Positions 33,598 through 42,370 of a stretch of DNA of 64,000 bases are shown here, in pieces. Each line of letters begins with the position of its first letter. Positions within the stretch are counted from its first letter, which is position 1. The translations under genes were made by a program, and so were the position numbers. The stretch is from Microbacterium cremeum (GTDB lineage: Bacteria > Actinomycetota > Actinomycetes > Actinomycetales > Microbacteriaceae), in the NCBI RefSeq assembly GCF_015277855.1, contig NZ_CP063812.1, forward strand, positions 1,674,001-1,738,000. The letters run 5' to 3'. The notes below the pieces were generated by a model. It searched no databases. It was not told the origin of the DNA and saw nothing but the letters and a program-made list of their open reading frames with translations.

Positions 33598-34431
33598 ATG
33601 GCAAACTTCACGATCGCCGACATCAAGGCGCTGCGCGAGCAGCTCGGCACGGGCATGGTCGACACCAAGAAGGCGCTCGAGGAGGCCGACGGCGACCTCG
33701 AGAAGGCCGTCGAGATCCTGCGCCTGAAGGGCGCGAAGGGCAACGCCAAGCGCGCCGACCGCTCCACGAGCGAGGGCCTGGTCGCCGCCAAGGAGCACAA
33801 CGGCGCGGTCACGATCATCGAGCTGAACACCGAGACCGACTTCGTCGCCAAGAACGAGCGGTTCATCGCCCTCGCCGGCAAGGTGCTCGACGCCGCCGCT
33901 GCGGCGGGCGCCGACTCGGCGGAGGCCGCCCTGGCCGCCCCGTCGGGCGAGGCCGGGCAGACCGTCGCCGAGCTCATCTCGGACGAGGCCGCGATCATCG
34001 GCGAGAAGGTCGAGCTGCGTCGCGTGCGCACCCTCTCGGGCGACAAGTTCGAGATCTACCTGCACAAGACCAGCAAGGACCTGCCCCCGCAGGTCGGCGT
34101 GGTGCTGGCCTACACGGGTGACGACGCCGAGACCGCCCGCAGCCTCGCGCAGCACATCTCGTTCGCCAACCCGACGTACCTCTCCCGCGACGAGGTCCCC
34201 GAGGCCGAGGTCGACAAGGAGCGCGAGATCGTCACCGAGATCTCGCGCAACGAGGGCAAGCCGGAAGCCGCGCTCCCGAAGATCGTCGAGGGCCGCGTCA
34301 ACGCGTTCTTCAAGCAGGTCGCGCTCCTGGACCAGGACTACGCGAAGGACAACAAGCTGTCGGTGGCCAAGGTCGCCGCGGACGCCGGTCTGACGCTGAC
34401 GGGCTTCGCCCGCTTCAAGGTCGGCGCCTGA
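33598..34431 (+). CDS. tsf: Elongation factor Ts
   Basis: EF-Ts (277 aa) exchanges GDP for GTP on EF-Tu. The UBA-like N-terminal domain (ADIKALREQLGTGMVDTKKALEEA) and the core motif TIIELNTETDFVAKNERF are both present. The coiled-coil and C-terminal segment LDQDYAKDNKLSV follows. AAGGAG lies 11 bases upstream of the ATG. A strong terminator follows. Confidence 0.98.
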   Translation: MANFTIADIKALREQLGTGMVDTKKALEEADGDLEKAVEILRLKGAKGNAKRADRSTSEGLVAAKEHNGAVTIIELNTETDFVAKNERFIALAGKVLDAAAAAGADSAEAALAAPSGEAGQTVAELISDEAAIIGEKVELRRVRTLSGDKFEIYLHKTSKDLPPQVGVVLAYTGDDAETARSLAQHISFANPTYLSRDEVPEAEVDKEREIVTEISRNEGKPEAALPKIVEGRVNAFFKQVALLDQDYAKDNKLSVAKVAADAGLTLTGFARFKVGA

Positions 34432-34440
34432 CAGGCCGAG

Positions 34441-34470
34441 AAGGCCCGCACCGCTCATGGTGCGGGCCTT
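34441..34470 (+). terminator. Rho-independent terminator after tsf
   Basis: AAGGCCCGCACC (34441-34452) pairs with GGTGCGGGCCTT (34459-34470), six-base loop, then TTCTC. Confidence 0.92.
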
Positions 34471-34513
34471 TTCTCATGCCCTTCGGTAGTTTGTCGTCAA
34501 CGAGAGGATCGTC

Positions 34514-35233
34514 GTGATCAATGAGAACACCGGACGCCGCCGCGTCCTCCTGAAGCTGTCGGGCGAGGCGTTCGGCGGAGGACAGCTCGGGGTGAACCCC
34601 GACGTGGTCGGCCAGATCGCGCGCGAGATCGCGGCCGCGGTAGACCGGGTCGAGATCGCGGTGGTGGTCGGCGGCGGGAACTTCTTCCGCGGCGCCGAAT
34701 TGAGCCAGCGCGGCATGGACCGCGGGCGCGCCGACTACATGGGCATGCTCGGCACGGTCATGAACGCCCTCGCGCTGCAGGACTTCCTCGAGCAGGCCGG
34801 CGCGGCCACGCGCGTGCAGTCCGCGATCTCGATGACCCAGGTCGCCGAGCCGTACATCCCGCGCCGCGCGGAGCGCCACATGGAGAAGGGCCGCGTCGTC
34901 ATCTTCGGCGCGGGCGCGGGCCTGCCGTACTTCTCGACCGACACCGTCGCCGCCCAGCGGGCGCTCGAGATCGACGCGCAGGAGGTCCTGGTCGCCAAGA
35001 ACGGCGTCGACGGCGTCTACACCGCGGATCCGAAGACGGATGCCTCGGCGACCCGTATCGACCGCATCACGTACCTCGACGCGCTGCAGCGCGGGCTGAA
35101 GGTCGTCGACTCGACCGCCTTCAGCCTCTGCATGGACAACAAGATGGACATGCGGGTGTTCGGCATGGAGCCGGCGGGCAATGTGACCAGGGCGCTCCTC
35201 GGCGAATCCATCGGCACGCTCGTCACGGCCTGA
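34514..35233 (+). CDS. pyrH: UMP kinase
   Basis: PyrH (239 aa) phosphorylates UMP in pyrimidine synthesis. It belongs to the amino-acid kinase family: [14 protein letters not shown] near the N-terminus, [14 protein letters not shown], the [17 protein letters not shown] segment, and [12 protein letters not shown] for nucleotide binding. The start is GTG at 34514 with GAGAGGA five bases upstream; the nearby ATG at 34521 is out of frame. TAGTTT at 34487-34492 may be the -10. It is followed by frr and cdsA, a standard order. Confidence 0.97.
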   Translation: MINENTGRRRVLLKLSGEAFGGGQLGVNPDVVGQIAREIAAAVDRVEIAVVVGGGNFFRGAELSQRGMDRGRADYMGMLGTVMNALALQDFLEQAGAATRVQSAISMTQVAEPYIPRRAERHMEKGRVVIFGAGAGLPYFSTDTVAAQRALEIDAQEVLVAKNGVDGVYTADPKTDASATRIDRITYLDALQRGLKVVDSTAFSLCMDNKMDMRVFGMEPAGNVTRALLGESIGTLVTA

Positions 35234-35248
35234 GGGCATCGCCCCCAG

Positions 35249-35280
35249 TAGACTTGCCACGCCCCATCTACGCGAAGGAG
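35249..35280 (+). promoter_or_regulatory. frr -10 element and ribosome-binding site
   Basis: TAGACT (35249-35254), then AAGGAG (35275-35280) five bases before the GTG at 35286. Unlike most genes here, this TAGACT is used with a short leader and a proper SD. Confidence 0.5.
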
Positions 35281-35285
35281 ACACT

Positions 35286-35840
35286 GTGATCGCGGACGTC
35301 TTGGCCGATGCCGGAGCGCGCATGGACCGCGCCGTAGAGGCTGCGAAGGAGGACTTCGCGACCGTGCGCACCGGGCGCGCGAACCCGCAGCTGTTCCAGA
35401 AGATCCTCGTCGACTACTACGGCACGCCGACGCCGCTCGCGCAGCTCGCGTCGATCAACAACCCCGAGGCGCGCACCCTCATCGTCACGCCGTACGACAA
35501 GTCCGCGCTGAAGGCGATCGAGCAGGCGATCCGCGACCTCCCGAACCTCGGGGCGAACCCCACGAACGACGGGAGCATCGTCCGCGTGACGATGCCCGAG
35601 CTCACCGAGGAACGTCGCAAGGAGTACGTCAAGCTCGTGCGGTCCAAGGCCGAGGACTCGAAAGTGCACGTGCGCGGCATCCGTCGCAAGTCGAAGGACG
35701 ACATCGACGCGCTCAAGGGCGAGGTCGGCGACGACGAGCTGTCGCGTGCCGAGAAGGAGCTGGATGCGCTCACGCGTGCACACGTCGATGCCATCGACGA
35801 CGCACTCAAGCGCAAAGAGGCAGAGCTCCTCGAGGTCTGA
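35286..35840 (+). CDS. frr: Ribosome recycling factor
   Basis: RRF (184 aa) splits post-termination ribosomes together with EF-G. Recognised from [36 protein letters not shown], the [14 protein letters not shown] segment and [16 protein letters not shown]. The start is GTG at 35286 with an AAGGAG. cdsA follows nine bases after the stop. Confidence 0.98.
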   Translation: MIADVLADAGARMDRAVEAAKEDFATVRTGRANPQLFQKILVDYYGTPTPLAQLASINNPEARTLIVTPYDKSALKAIEQAIRDLPNLGANPTNDGSIVRVTMPELTEERRKEYVKLVRSKAEDSKVHVRGIRRKSKDDIDALKGEVGDDELSRAEKELDALTRAHVDAIDDALKRKEAELLEV

Positions 35841-35849
35841 GGTCGCGTG

Positions 35850-36896
35850 ATGACCGACGACGCGTCCGGCGAACCGGGGCTCGACGGCGAGGGCAGCGAC
35901 ACCCCACCGTCGCGTCGCGGCGCCCACCGTCGCGACGCGGAGCCCGTCGACCCCTCGCCGGCGTTCCAGTCGCATCTGCGCGCCGCACGCAGCGAGTTCG
36001 AGAATCAGGTGGCGCAGGCGCGCGCCGAGTTCGATGAGGCGAACGAGCGCATCAAGGCGCGCACCGGACGCGACCTGATCCTCGCCACCGTGATCGGTCT
36101 CGCGATCGGTGCCGTGCTGGTGGGCTCCCTCATCTTCGTGAAGTGGGCGTTCCTGGTGTTCGCCCTCGCCGCCGTGCTCCTCGCGGTCTTCGAGTTCTCC
36201 CGCGCGCTCACGGCCGCCGGGCGCCGCGTCGACGTCGCGCCGCAGCTCGTCGCGGGCGCGGTCGTGCTGGTGTCGGCCTACTTCCTGGACGCGTGGATGC
36301 TGTGGGTCGTCCTCTTCGTGGCCCTGGCTCTCGTCGTGGTGTGGCGCCTGGTGGCGCAGATGGCGTCGGGCGACGGCCGCACCTACGGGCTCGTGCTCGG
36401 CGACGTGCTGATCTCCGCGTTCATCCAGCTCTACGTGGTGTTCCTCGCCAGCCTGTGCGTCGTGCTGCTCAGTCGCGACGGCGGCGAATGGTGGGTGCTC
36501 GCGTTCATCATCGTCGCGGTCGCGGTCGACACGGGGGCATACGTCGCGGGGATCAGCTTCGGTCGCCACCCGATGGCGCCTCGCATCAGCCCGAAGAAGA
36601 CCTGGGAGGGCTTCGCCGGCGCCGCCGTCGCGGCGGTCGTCGCGGGTGTGCTCGTCGGCCTGTTCATGCTCGGGCTCGACTGGTGGATGGGTGCGGTCCT
36701 GGGGGCGGCGATCCTCGCCACGGCCACCGCCGGCGATCTGGGAGAATCGATGATCAAGCGCGACCTGGGAATCAAGGACATGAGCTCCTGGCTGCCCGGT
36801 CACGGCGGCGTGCTGGACCGGCTCGACTCGATCCTGCCCTCGGCGGTCGCCGCGCTGGCCCTCTACTACCTCTTCACCCCCCTGGTGGCATCATGA
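35850..36896 (+). CDS. cdsA: Phosphatidate cytidylyltransferase
   Basis: CdsA (348 aa) makes CDP-diacylglycerol for phospholipid synthesis. A polar N-terminus of about 75 residues, longer than usual, precedes about eight membrane helices. The family signature is intact near the C-terminus: SMIKRDLGIKDMSSWLPGHGG followed by VLDRLDSI. ATG at 35850 is preferred over the adjacent GTG at 35847. The stop overlaps the next ATG by four bases. Confidence 0.95.
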   Translation: MTDDASGEPGLDGEGSDTPPSRRGAHRRDAEPVDPSPAFQSHLRAARSEFENQVAQARAEFDEANERIKARTGRDLILATVIGLAIGAVLVGSLIFVKWAFLVFALAAVLLAVFEFSRALTAAGRRVDVAPQLVAGAVVLVSAYFLDAWMLWVVLFVALALVVVWRLVAQMASGDGRTYGLVLGDVLISAFIQLYVVFLASLCVVLLSRDGGEWWVLAFIIVAVAVDTGAYVAGISFGRHPMAPRISPKKTWEGFAGAAVAAVVAGVLVGLFMLGLDWWMGAVLGAAILATATAGDLGESMIKRDLGIKDMSSWLPGHGGVLDRLDSILPSAVAALALYYLFTPLVAS

Positions 36897-37456
36897 CGGC
36901 ATCCGAAGCCGCACCTCGCGCGTCCTTCCCCGAGACGCGCGGGCGTGAGCGGGGATACGACAAGGCTGCCGTCGACGACCTGCTCGCCCGCGCCAGGGCC
37001 GCGTTCGAGGACGGCGATCCGGCGATGACCTCGGCCGACATCCGCATGGCCGCGTTCCCCCTCGTCAAGCACGGGTACTCGATCGCTTCGGTCGATGCCG
37101 CGCTCGGTCGCATCGAGGACGCCTTCGCGGCGCGCGAGCGCACGTCCGCCGTGGCGCAGGCAGGCGTCCACGCGTGGGTCGGGCATACCCGCGAATCCGC
37201 GCAGGAGGTGCTCGACCGGCTCTCGCGGCCGCGCAAGCGGCGCTTCGACCGGGTGTCGCCGCTGCGGTACGGCTACCGGATCGACGAGGTGGACCTGGTG
37301 TCCGACAAGGTCTCGCGCTACCTCGAGACGGGCGATGCGCTGACCGTCGAGCAGGTGCGCGCGGTGGCGTTCCGCATGCAGCGCGGGGGCTACCACGAGA
37401 TGCAGGTGGATGCCGTGCTCGATGCCGTCGTGGAGATCATGCTGGCCGTGAAGTGA
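36893..37456 (+). CDS. DivIVA-domain protein with two DivI1A-like repeats
   Basis: This 187-residue cytoplasmic protein has two copies of the short DivIVA N-terminal-like motif. The first runs from RERGYDKAAVDDLLARARAAF to VKHGYSIASVDAALGRIEDAF. The second runs from RYGYRIDEVDLVSDKVSRYL to QRGGYHEMQVDAVLDAVVEIM. The duplicated pattern is typical of actinobacterial DivIVA-domain proteins beside cdsA. It lacks the long coiled coil of Wag31, so it is probably an accessory and not the main polar-growth factor. It is translation-coupled to cdsA. Confidence 0.85.
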   Translation: MTASEAAPRASFPETRGRERGYDKAAVDDLLARARAAFEDGDPAMTSADIRMAAFPLVKHGYSIASVDAALGRIEDAFAARERTSAVAQAGVHAWVGHTRESAQEVLDRLSRPRKRRFDRVSPLRYGYRIDEVDLVSDKVSRYLETGDALTVEQVRAVAFRMQRGGYHEMQVDAVLDAVVEIMLAVK

Positions 37457-37515
37457 CGCGCGCCGGCGGCGCCCGGATGGCACCGGCACGAGGGCATGGC
37501 TAGAATCGGGACACT

Positions 37516-38250
37516 GTGACTTCCGGAACCGAACTGACCCCGACACGGCGTTCGCGCCGCCAGGCAGTGTCGACTCGACCGGCAGTTCCTGCCACCGCGT
37601 CGGTGCGCCCGGCGCCGCAGGCACCGCGCTGGTCGCGGCGTCGCAGCGTGATGGGCGTCTTCGCCGCCTTCGCGGCGGTGGGCTTCGCCGCGGCGTACAT
37701 CGGCCCGGCGGGTCTCGCGATGACGCAGGCGAGCGCCGAGGAGCCGGTGGCGGTTTCGCTCTACGCCAGCTCGCTCGGCGATGTGCAGTCGATCACCGGC
37801 GACTCCGAGGCCGGCCCGGTCGAGGCCGACGATCTCGGCCGCGACAGCTACTCGGTCTATGTCAAGCCGAAGCCCACTCCGACGGCGGAGCCCAAGGCGG
37901 CGACGTCGACCGGCGGGGGCTGGCGGCCTCCGTTCGTCACGCCCGACCCCGGCACGGCGCAGGCGATCGCCTACGACATGGTGCTGGCGCGCGGTTGGGG
38001 CGACGATCAGTTCGCGTGCCTCGTCGCGCTGTGGAACAAGGAGTCCGGCTGGCGGGTGAACGCCTACAACGCCTCCAGCGGTGCGTACGGCATTCCGCAG
38101 GCGCTCCCGGGAACCAAGATGGCCACGGCGGGCGCCGACTGGGAGACCAACCCGGCGACGCAGATCTCGTGGGGCCTCGGCTACATCGGCGGTCGCTACG
38201 GCTCGCCGTGCGGGGCCTGGGACCACTCGCAGCGGGTCGGCTGGTATTGA
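37516..38250 (+). CDS. Secreted lytic transglycosylase-like protein
   Basis: This 244-residue protein has a long basic N-terminus, one hydrophobic helix (about residues 47-70), a Pro/Lys-rich linker (KPKPTPTAEPKA) and a C-terminal goose-lysozyme/SLT-like domain. The likely catalytic Glu176 lies in LVALWNKESGWRVNAYN, followed by GAYGIPQALPGTKM and QISWGLGYIGGRYG. It should cut cell-wall glycan outside the membrane. TAGAAT nine bases before the GTG is the probable -10. The gene ends exactly where the domain ends (RVGWY). Confidence 0.88.
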   Translation: MTSGTELTPTRRSRRQAVSTRPAVPATASVRPAPQAPRWSRRRSVMGVFAAFAAVGFAAAYIGPAGLAMTQASAEEPVAVSLYASSLGDVQSITGDSEAGPVEADDLGRDSYSVYVKPKPTPTAEPKAATSTGGGWRPPFVTPDPGTAQAIAYDMVLARGWGDDQFACLVALWNKESGWRVNAYNASSGAYGIPQALPGTKMATAGADWETNPATQISWGLGYIGGRYGSPCGAWDHSQRVGWY

Positions 38251-38253
38251 GCG

Positions 38254-38538
38254 ATGCCGCGGTCGAACCGCCGCCGCCCGGAACCGCGCGGTGACGACTC
38301 CTTCGAGCGCCTGCTGGCGGGCTGGAAGCGCACCGAGGTGCGCCGGGGCGTGGCCTGGACGGTGCAGCCGGTGTCGGCGGCGCAGGCGGTGAAGAGCTAC
38401 ATCTGTCCGGGCTGCGGCAACCCGATCGAGGTCGGGGTGGCGCACCTCGTCGCGTGGCGAGCGGACGGCGTACTCGGCGATGCCGCCGACCTGGCCGCTC
38501 GCCGGCATTGGCATTCTCATTGCTGGAAGGTGGCCTGA
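38254..38538 (+). CDS. Small Cys/His zinc-binding protein, function unknown
   Basis: This 94-residue protein has CPGCGNPIEVG at about 51-61 and a C-terminal HWHSHCW, giving a C2-H-H-C zinc site. It matches a conserved actinobacterial family often labelled ATP/GTP-binding, although no P-loop is present. It lies three bases after the transglycosylase gene and one base before the hydrolase gene, so the three are likely co-transcribed. Confidence 0.75.
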   Translation: MPRSNRRRPEPRGDDSFERLLAGWKRTEVRRGVAWTVQPVSAAQAVKSYICPGCGNPIEVGVAHLVAWRADGVLGDAADLAARRHWHSHCWKVA

Positions 38539-38539
38539 C

Positions 38540-39268
38540 ATGGAGATCCGCGGACCGATGCTGCTGCCGGCACGCCGGGAGGACGTCGAGCTGTCGACGC
38601 TCGACGGGCTGACCCTCGTGGGCGAATTGGCGATGCCCGAGACGGCAGACCCGGTGGCGACGCTGGTGACGCTGCATCCGCTTCCCACGGCGGGCGGCTT
38701 CATGGACTCGCACATCTTCCGCAAGGCGGCCGGACGCCTGCCGGCGCTGGCAGACCTGGCGGTGCTGCGGTTCAACACCCGTGGCACCTCCTCGCCGCGG
38801 GGCACGAGCGAGGGCACGTTCGACGGCGGTCGGGCGGAGGCGTTCGACGTCGCGGCCGCGATGGACCTCGTGCGCGAGCGCGGACTGCCGCGTCCGTGGC
38901 TCGTCGGCTGGTCGTTCGGCACCGAGCTGGCCCTGAAGTACGGGCGTGACCACGCGATCGAGGGCGCCGTGCTGCTGTCGCCGCCGCTTCACCGCGCCAC
39001 GGACGCGGAGGTCGCGGCCTGGGCGGGGGATCCGCGCCGACTCGTGGTGATCGTGCCGGAGTTCGACGACTATCTGCGGCCGGACGCCGCCGTCGAGCGC
39101 TTCGCAAGCGTGCCGGAAGCCGTGCTCGTCCCGGTCGAGGGTGGCAAGCACCTGTGGGTGGGCGAGAACCAGACCCGCCGAGTGCTCACCGAGATCGTCG
39201 CGGCGGTCAACCCCGACGCGCTGCCGCTGGCGACAGAATGGGACGGGCCGGTCCCGGCGGAGGCGTGA
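38540..39268 (+). CDS. Alpha/beta hydrolase
   Basis: This 242-residue protein has an alpha/beta hydrolase fold. The nucleophile elbow is GWSFGTEL (the Ser in GWSFG). Asp is likely in VPEFDDYLRP and His in EGGKHLWVGE. LVTLHPLPTAGGFMDSHIF near residue 45 and RFNTRGTSSPRG form the oxyanion-side loop. It belongs to the small YqiA/YcjY-like group acting on unknown ester substrates. The ATG at 38540 follows GGAAGGTGG. It touches the convergent exporter gene stop-to-stop. Confidence 0.85.
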   Translation: MEIRGPMLLPARREDVELSTLDGLTLVGELAMPETADPVATLVTLHPLPTAGGFMDSHIFRKAAGRLPALADLAVLRFNTRGTSSPRGTSEGTFDGGRAEAFDVAAAMDLVRERGLPRPWLVGWSFGTELALKYGRDHAIEGAVLLSPPLHRATDAEVAAWAGDPRRLVVIVPEFDDYLRPDAAVERFASVPEAVLVPVEGGKHLWVGENQTRRVLTEIVAAVNPDALPLATEWDGPVPAEA

Positions 39269-40342
39269 TCATCTCTCGTTCTGCCGCGGGATGACGACCT
39301 GCCGGTAGATGATCAGGATGCTCGCAGCCACCGGGATGGCCACCAGCGCCCCGAGCAGCCCCAGCAGCGAGCCGCCCGCGAGGGCCGCGATCACCACGAC
39401 CGCACCGGGCACCGAGACCGCGCGCCCCATGATGCGCGGCGAGATGATGTACGCCTCGATCTGCATGTAGATCAGGTAGTAGATCGCCGCGATGAGCGCG
39501 GTGGTGGGGGAGCCGAGCCCCGGGATGAGGCAGGTCAGCACGATGATCGTCGAGCCGGTGAGCGTGCCCACGAGGGGGATGAGCGAGAAGAAGAACGCGA
39601 TGACGGCGAGCACGGCGGGGAACGGCGCGTCGATGATCGAGAGGAAGATCGCGCTGAGCACGCCGTTGATGACGCCGAGGGTCACCTGCCCGATGACGTA
39701 GTAGCCGACGGAGTCGGTGATCTGCTCGCCGAGGTCCATGAACCGGGCGCGCTTGGAAGCGGGCACGAGCTGGTACACGGCCCGCTTGAGGCTCGGCGTC
39801 GAGGCGGTGAAGTAGATCGTCAGGATCAGCACGATGAAGGCGCCCGCGAATCCCGCGACGATCGCGCCGATGATCGCGATGATGCTGCCGCCGATCTCGC
39901 CGCCGATCTCACCCACGTCCAGCGTGTTGTACCAGTCCTCGATGTATGTCCATGCCTGGTCGATGTCGAGGGCGGGGAAGACCGAGTGCAGCCAGGACTG
40001 GATGTCGCCGACCGGGTCGTCGAACGTCCCGTCGTCGTAAAGCTCCTGGATGGCCGAGACGAGCTGCCCGATCTGCTGCACGATGATCGGCACGATCATC
40101 AGCACGATGCCGGCGAACGCCGCCAGCACGGCGAGGATCGTCACCAGCACCGCGGCCCAGCGAGGGAGCTTGCGGCGCTCGAGCCACGCCACGATCGGGT
40201 CCAGGCCCAGCGACAGGAAGAGCGCCGTGCCGACGTAGAGCAGGATCGTCTGCAGATTCTGGATGCTCCCGATCAGCAGCAGGCCCAGCCCGACCCCGAG
40301 GGTTGCCAGTAGAGCCGTCCGGAACGGATTGTGCAGCTTCAC
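39269..40342 (-). CDS. AI-2E family transporter (PerM-like exporter)
   Basis: This 357-residue protein has about seven to eight hydrophobic segments in the AI-2E/UPF0118 pattern: paired helices at the N-terminus, a soluble stretch (about 85-145), then LGVINGVLSAIF and FFFSLIPLVGTLTGS, and a C-terminal IYLIYMQIEAYIISPRIMGR region. Substrate is unknown. The start is GTG at 40342 with AGGAG nine bases upstream; the GTG at 40366 would put the SD inside the gene. It converges with the hydrolase gene. Confidence 0.9.
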   Translation of the reverse strand: MKLHNPFRTALLATLGVGLGLLLIGSIQNLQTILLYVGTALFLSLGLDPIVAWLERRKLPRWAAVLVTILAVLAAFAGIVLMIVPIIVQQIGQLVSAIQELYDDGTFDDPVGDIQSWLHSVFPALDIDQAWTYIEDWYNTLDVGEIGGEIGGSIIAIIGAIVAGFAGAFIVLILTIYFTASTPSLKRAVYQLVPASKRARFMDLGEQITDSVGYYVIGQVTLGVINGVLSAIFLSIIDAPFPAVLAVIAFFFSLIPLVGTLTGSTIIVLTCLIPGLGSPTTALIAAIYYLIYMQIEAYIISPRIMGRAVSVPGAVVVIAALAGGSLLGLLGALVAIPVAASILIIYRQVVIPRQNER

Positions 40343-40510
40343 GGCATCCCTCTCCTGTCGGCCCACCGCCGACGTGTGCGTGCTCCGTCAGAATAGTGGT
40401 GGTCGGCGTTCAGCCCGGGGAATGGTGCCTCCCGGGCCCCTTTCAGGTCGTGTTCGCTAGTCTGAAATGTCGAATCGAAGGGTGCGCGCTGCCTGCGCGT
40501 CCCGGGAAAG

Positions 40511-42370
40511 GTGAACTTCGTGCGTTTCGTGTGGGCCGTGGCGGCATTCGTGCTCGCCACCGTGATGATCGGTGCGGGCCTGGCTCAGCGCACGGTCTTC
40601 CAGGGACCCAGGACCGAGACCACCGCGATCTCGGTCGAAGACGAGGCCCCGTTCCTCCTCATCGACGGCGCGGTGCTCAACCAGCTCCCCGGCACTCAGA
40701 CCCTGCGCGCGCAGGGCGAGGGTGAGATCTTCGCGTCGTACGGCCGTACCGCCGACATGCAGGCCTGGCTCTCGGACTCCGAGTACAACCATGTCACCGT
40801 GGACGGCGAGGGCACGGTCGAGACGGACCTCGTCGAGCCCGAGGTCGTCGAGCCCGCCGACGACGCGGAGACGTCCGAGGCGAGTCCTGCCCCCGCCGAG
40901 GGATCGACGGATGCCGACCCCGAGGCCGGCGCCGAGCCCGGCCGCAGCCCCATGGGCTCCGACCTGTGGCTCGACGAGTACCGGCAGAGCGACATCCTCA
41001 TCGCGCCGCTCCAGCTTCCCGACGAGATGAGCGTGCTGATCGCCGCTGACGGGACGGCCCCCGCGCCCGCCACGGTCAGCGTGACCTGGCCGCTGCAGAC
41101 GTCGACACCGTGGGCCGGTCCGCTGGTCGTCGGCGGCGGCATCCTGATGGCCGTCGGCGTGCTCCTGTACATCCTCGGCATCCGACACGCCCGGCGCTCG
41201 CGCGGGCCGCGGCGCAAGGGTCTGCCGGTGCCCGTGACCGAGCCCATCGACATTGCGATCGACGACCCCGACAAGGGCGTCATCAGCTCCAGCCCGCCCA
41301 CCCGCCGTTCGGTGACCGGTCGCCGGGCGTTCGCCGTGATCCCCGCCGTCGCCGTCTCCGCTCTGCTGTTCGCAGGCTGCTCGGCGGATGCCTGGCCGCA
41401 GCTCGCGCCCACGCCGACCCCGACGCCGACCGAGACGGTCATCGCACCCGAAGGCCAGCACGCGCCTGCGGTGACGAAGGCGCAGGCCGAGCGCATCCTC
41501 TCGCGCATCGCCGACACCGTCGCCGATGCGGACGCCGCCCTCGACGGCGATCTGGCCGAGACGCGCCTGGAGGGTGCCGCGCTGGCAGCCCGCGACACGA
41601 ACTACAAGCTGCGTTCCGCGATCGCCGACTACCAGGTGCCGGCGCCCATCGTCGCCAAGCCGCTCGAGATCATCCTGCCCGAGGCGCGCGACGGCTGGCC
41701 CCGATCGGTCATCGCGGTCGCCGACGACGACGAGTCGAAGACCTCGAGCATCATGGTGATGACCCAGCAGGACGCCTGGTCGGACTACCGGCTGTCGTAC
41801 ATCGGGAGCCTCGAGGCGTCCACGTCGCTTCCGGCGCTCGCGCCCTGGTACATCGGGGCGCCTCAGGTCGAGCCGGACTCGCCGTTCCTCCTCTTGCCCC
41901 CCGACCAGGTCGCCGCGGCTTACGCGGACGTCATCAACAAGGGTGAGGACAGCGAGTTCCACAACCTGTTCGATGCCGAGAGCGACCAGCTGCGGGTGAG
42001 CATCATCGCCGACCGGCAGCGACGCCTCGACGACTTCAACACCACGGCCGCGTCGACCGGAAGCCTCGAGTTCTCGGCGACCCCCGGTGCGCAGTCGCCG
42101 TTCGCCCTGGCGACCGTCGAGAGTGGTGCGATCGTGGCCGTCAACATCCACGAGCTCGACACCGTCAAGCCGACGAACCCCGACGCCGTCATCAAGCTCG
42201 ACAAGAGCCCGACCGTCAAGACGCTGTCCGGGGCGGAGCAGTCGGCCACCGGGTTCGTGACCACGTTCAGCGACCAGGTGTTCTTCTACGTGCCCGGCCC
42301 GGGATCGGATGAGAAGATCCGGCTCCTGGCGTACTCCTCCGACATCCTCGACGCGAAGGTGATCAAGTGA
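40511..42370 (+). CDS. Large membrane/lipoprotein-like protein of unknown function
   Basis: This 619-residue protein seems to be two secretion modules in one chain. Residues 1-26 form a signal anchor (WAVAAFVLATVMIGAGL), followed by an acidic linker and a second helix at about 202-224 (GPLVVGGGILMAVGVLLYI). A Lys/Arg loop then leads to a third helix and a perfect lipobox LFAGC with Cys290. The remaining 330 residues look like an extracellular lipoprotein domain. A mid-protein lipobox is unusual. GTG at 40520 is an alternative start. Its stop overlaps the thioredoxin-TPR gene by four bases. Confidence 0.7.
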   Translation: MNFVRFVWAVAAFVLATVMIGAGLAQRTVFQGPRTETTAISVEDEAPFLLIDGAVLNQLPGTQTLRAQGEGEIFASYGRTADMQAWLSDSEYNHVTVDGEGTVETDLVEPEVVEPADDAETSEASPAPAEGSTDADPEAGAEPGRSPMGSDLWLDEYRQSDILIAPLQLPDEMSVLIAADGTAPAPATVSVTWPLQTSTPWAGPLVVGGGILMAVGVLLYILGIRHARRSRGPRRKGLPVPVTEPIDIAIDDPDKGVISSSPPTRRSVTGRRAFAVIPAVAVSALLFAGCSADAWPQLAPTPTPTPTETVIAPEGQHAPAVTKAQAERILSRIADTVADADAALDGDLAETRLEGAALAARDTNYKLRSAIADYQVPAPIVAKPLEIILPEARDGWPRSVIAVADDDESKTSSIMVMTQQDAWSDYRLSYIGSLEASTSLPALAPWYIGAPQVEPDSPFLLLPPDQVAAAYADVINKGEDSEFHNLFDAESDQLRVSIIADRQRRLDDFNTTAASTGSLEFSATPGAQSPFALATVESGAIVAVNIHELDTVKPTNPDAVIKLDKSPTVKTLSGAEQSATGFVTTFSDQVFFYVPGPGSDEKIRLLAYSSDILDAKVIK

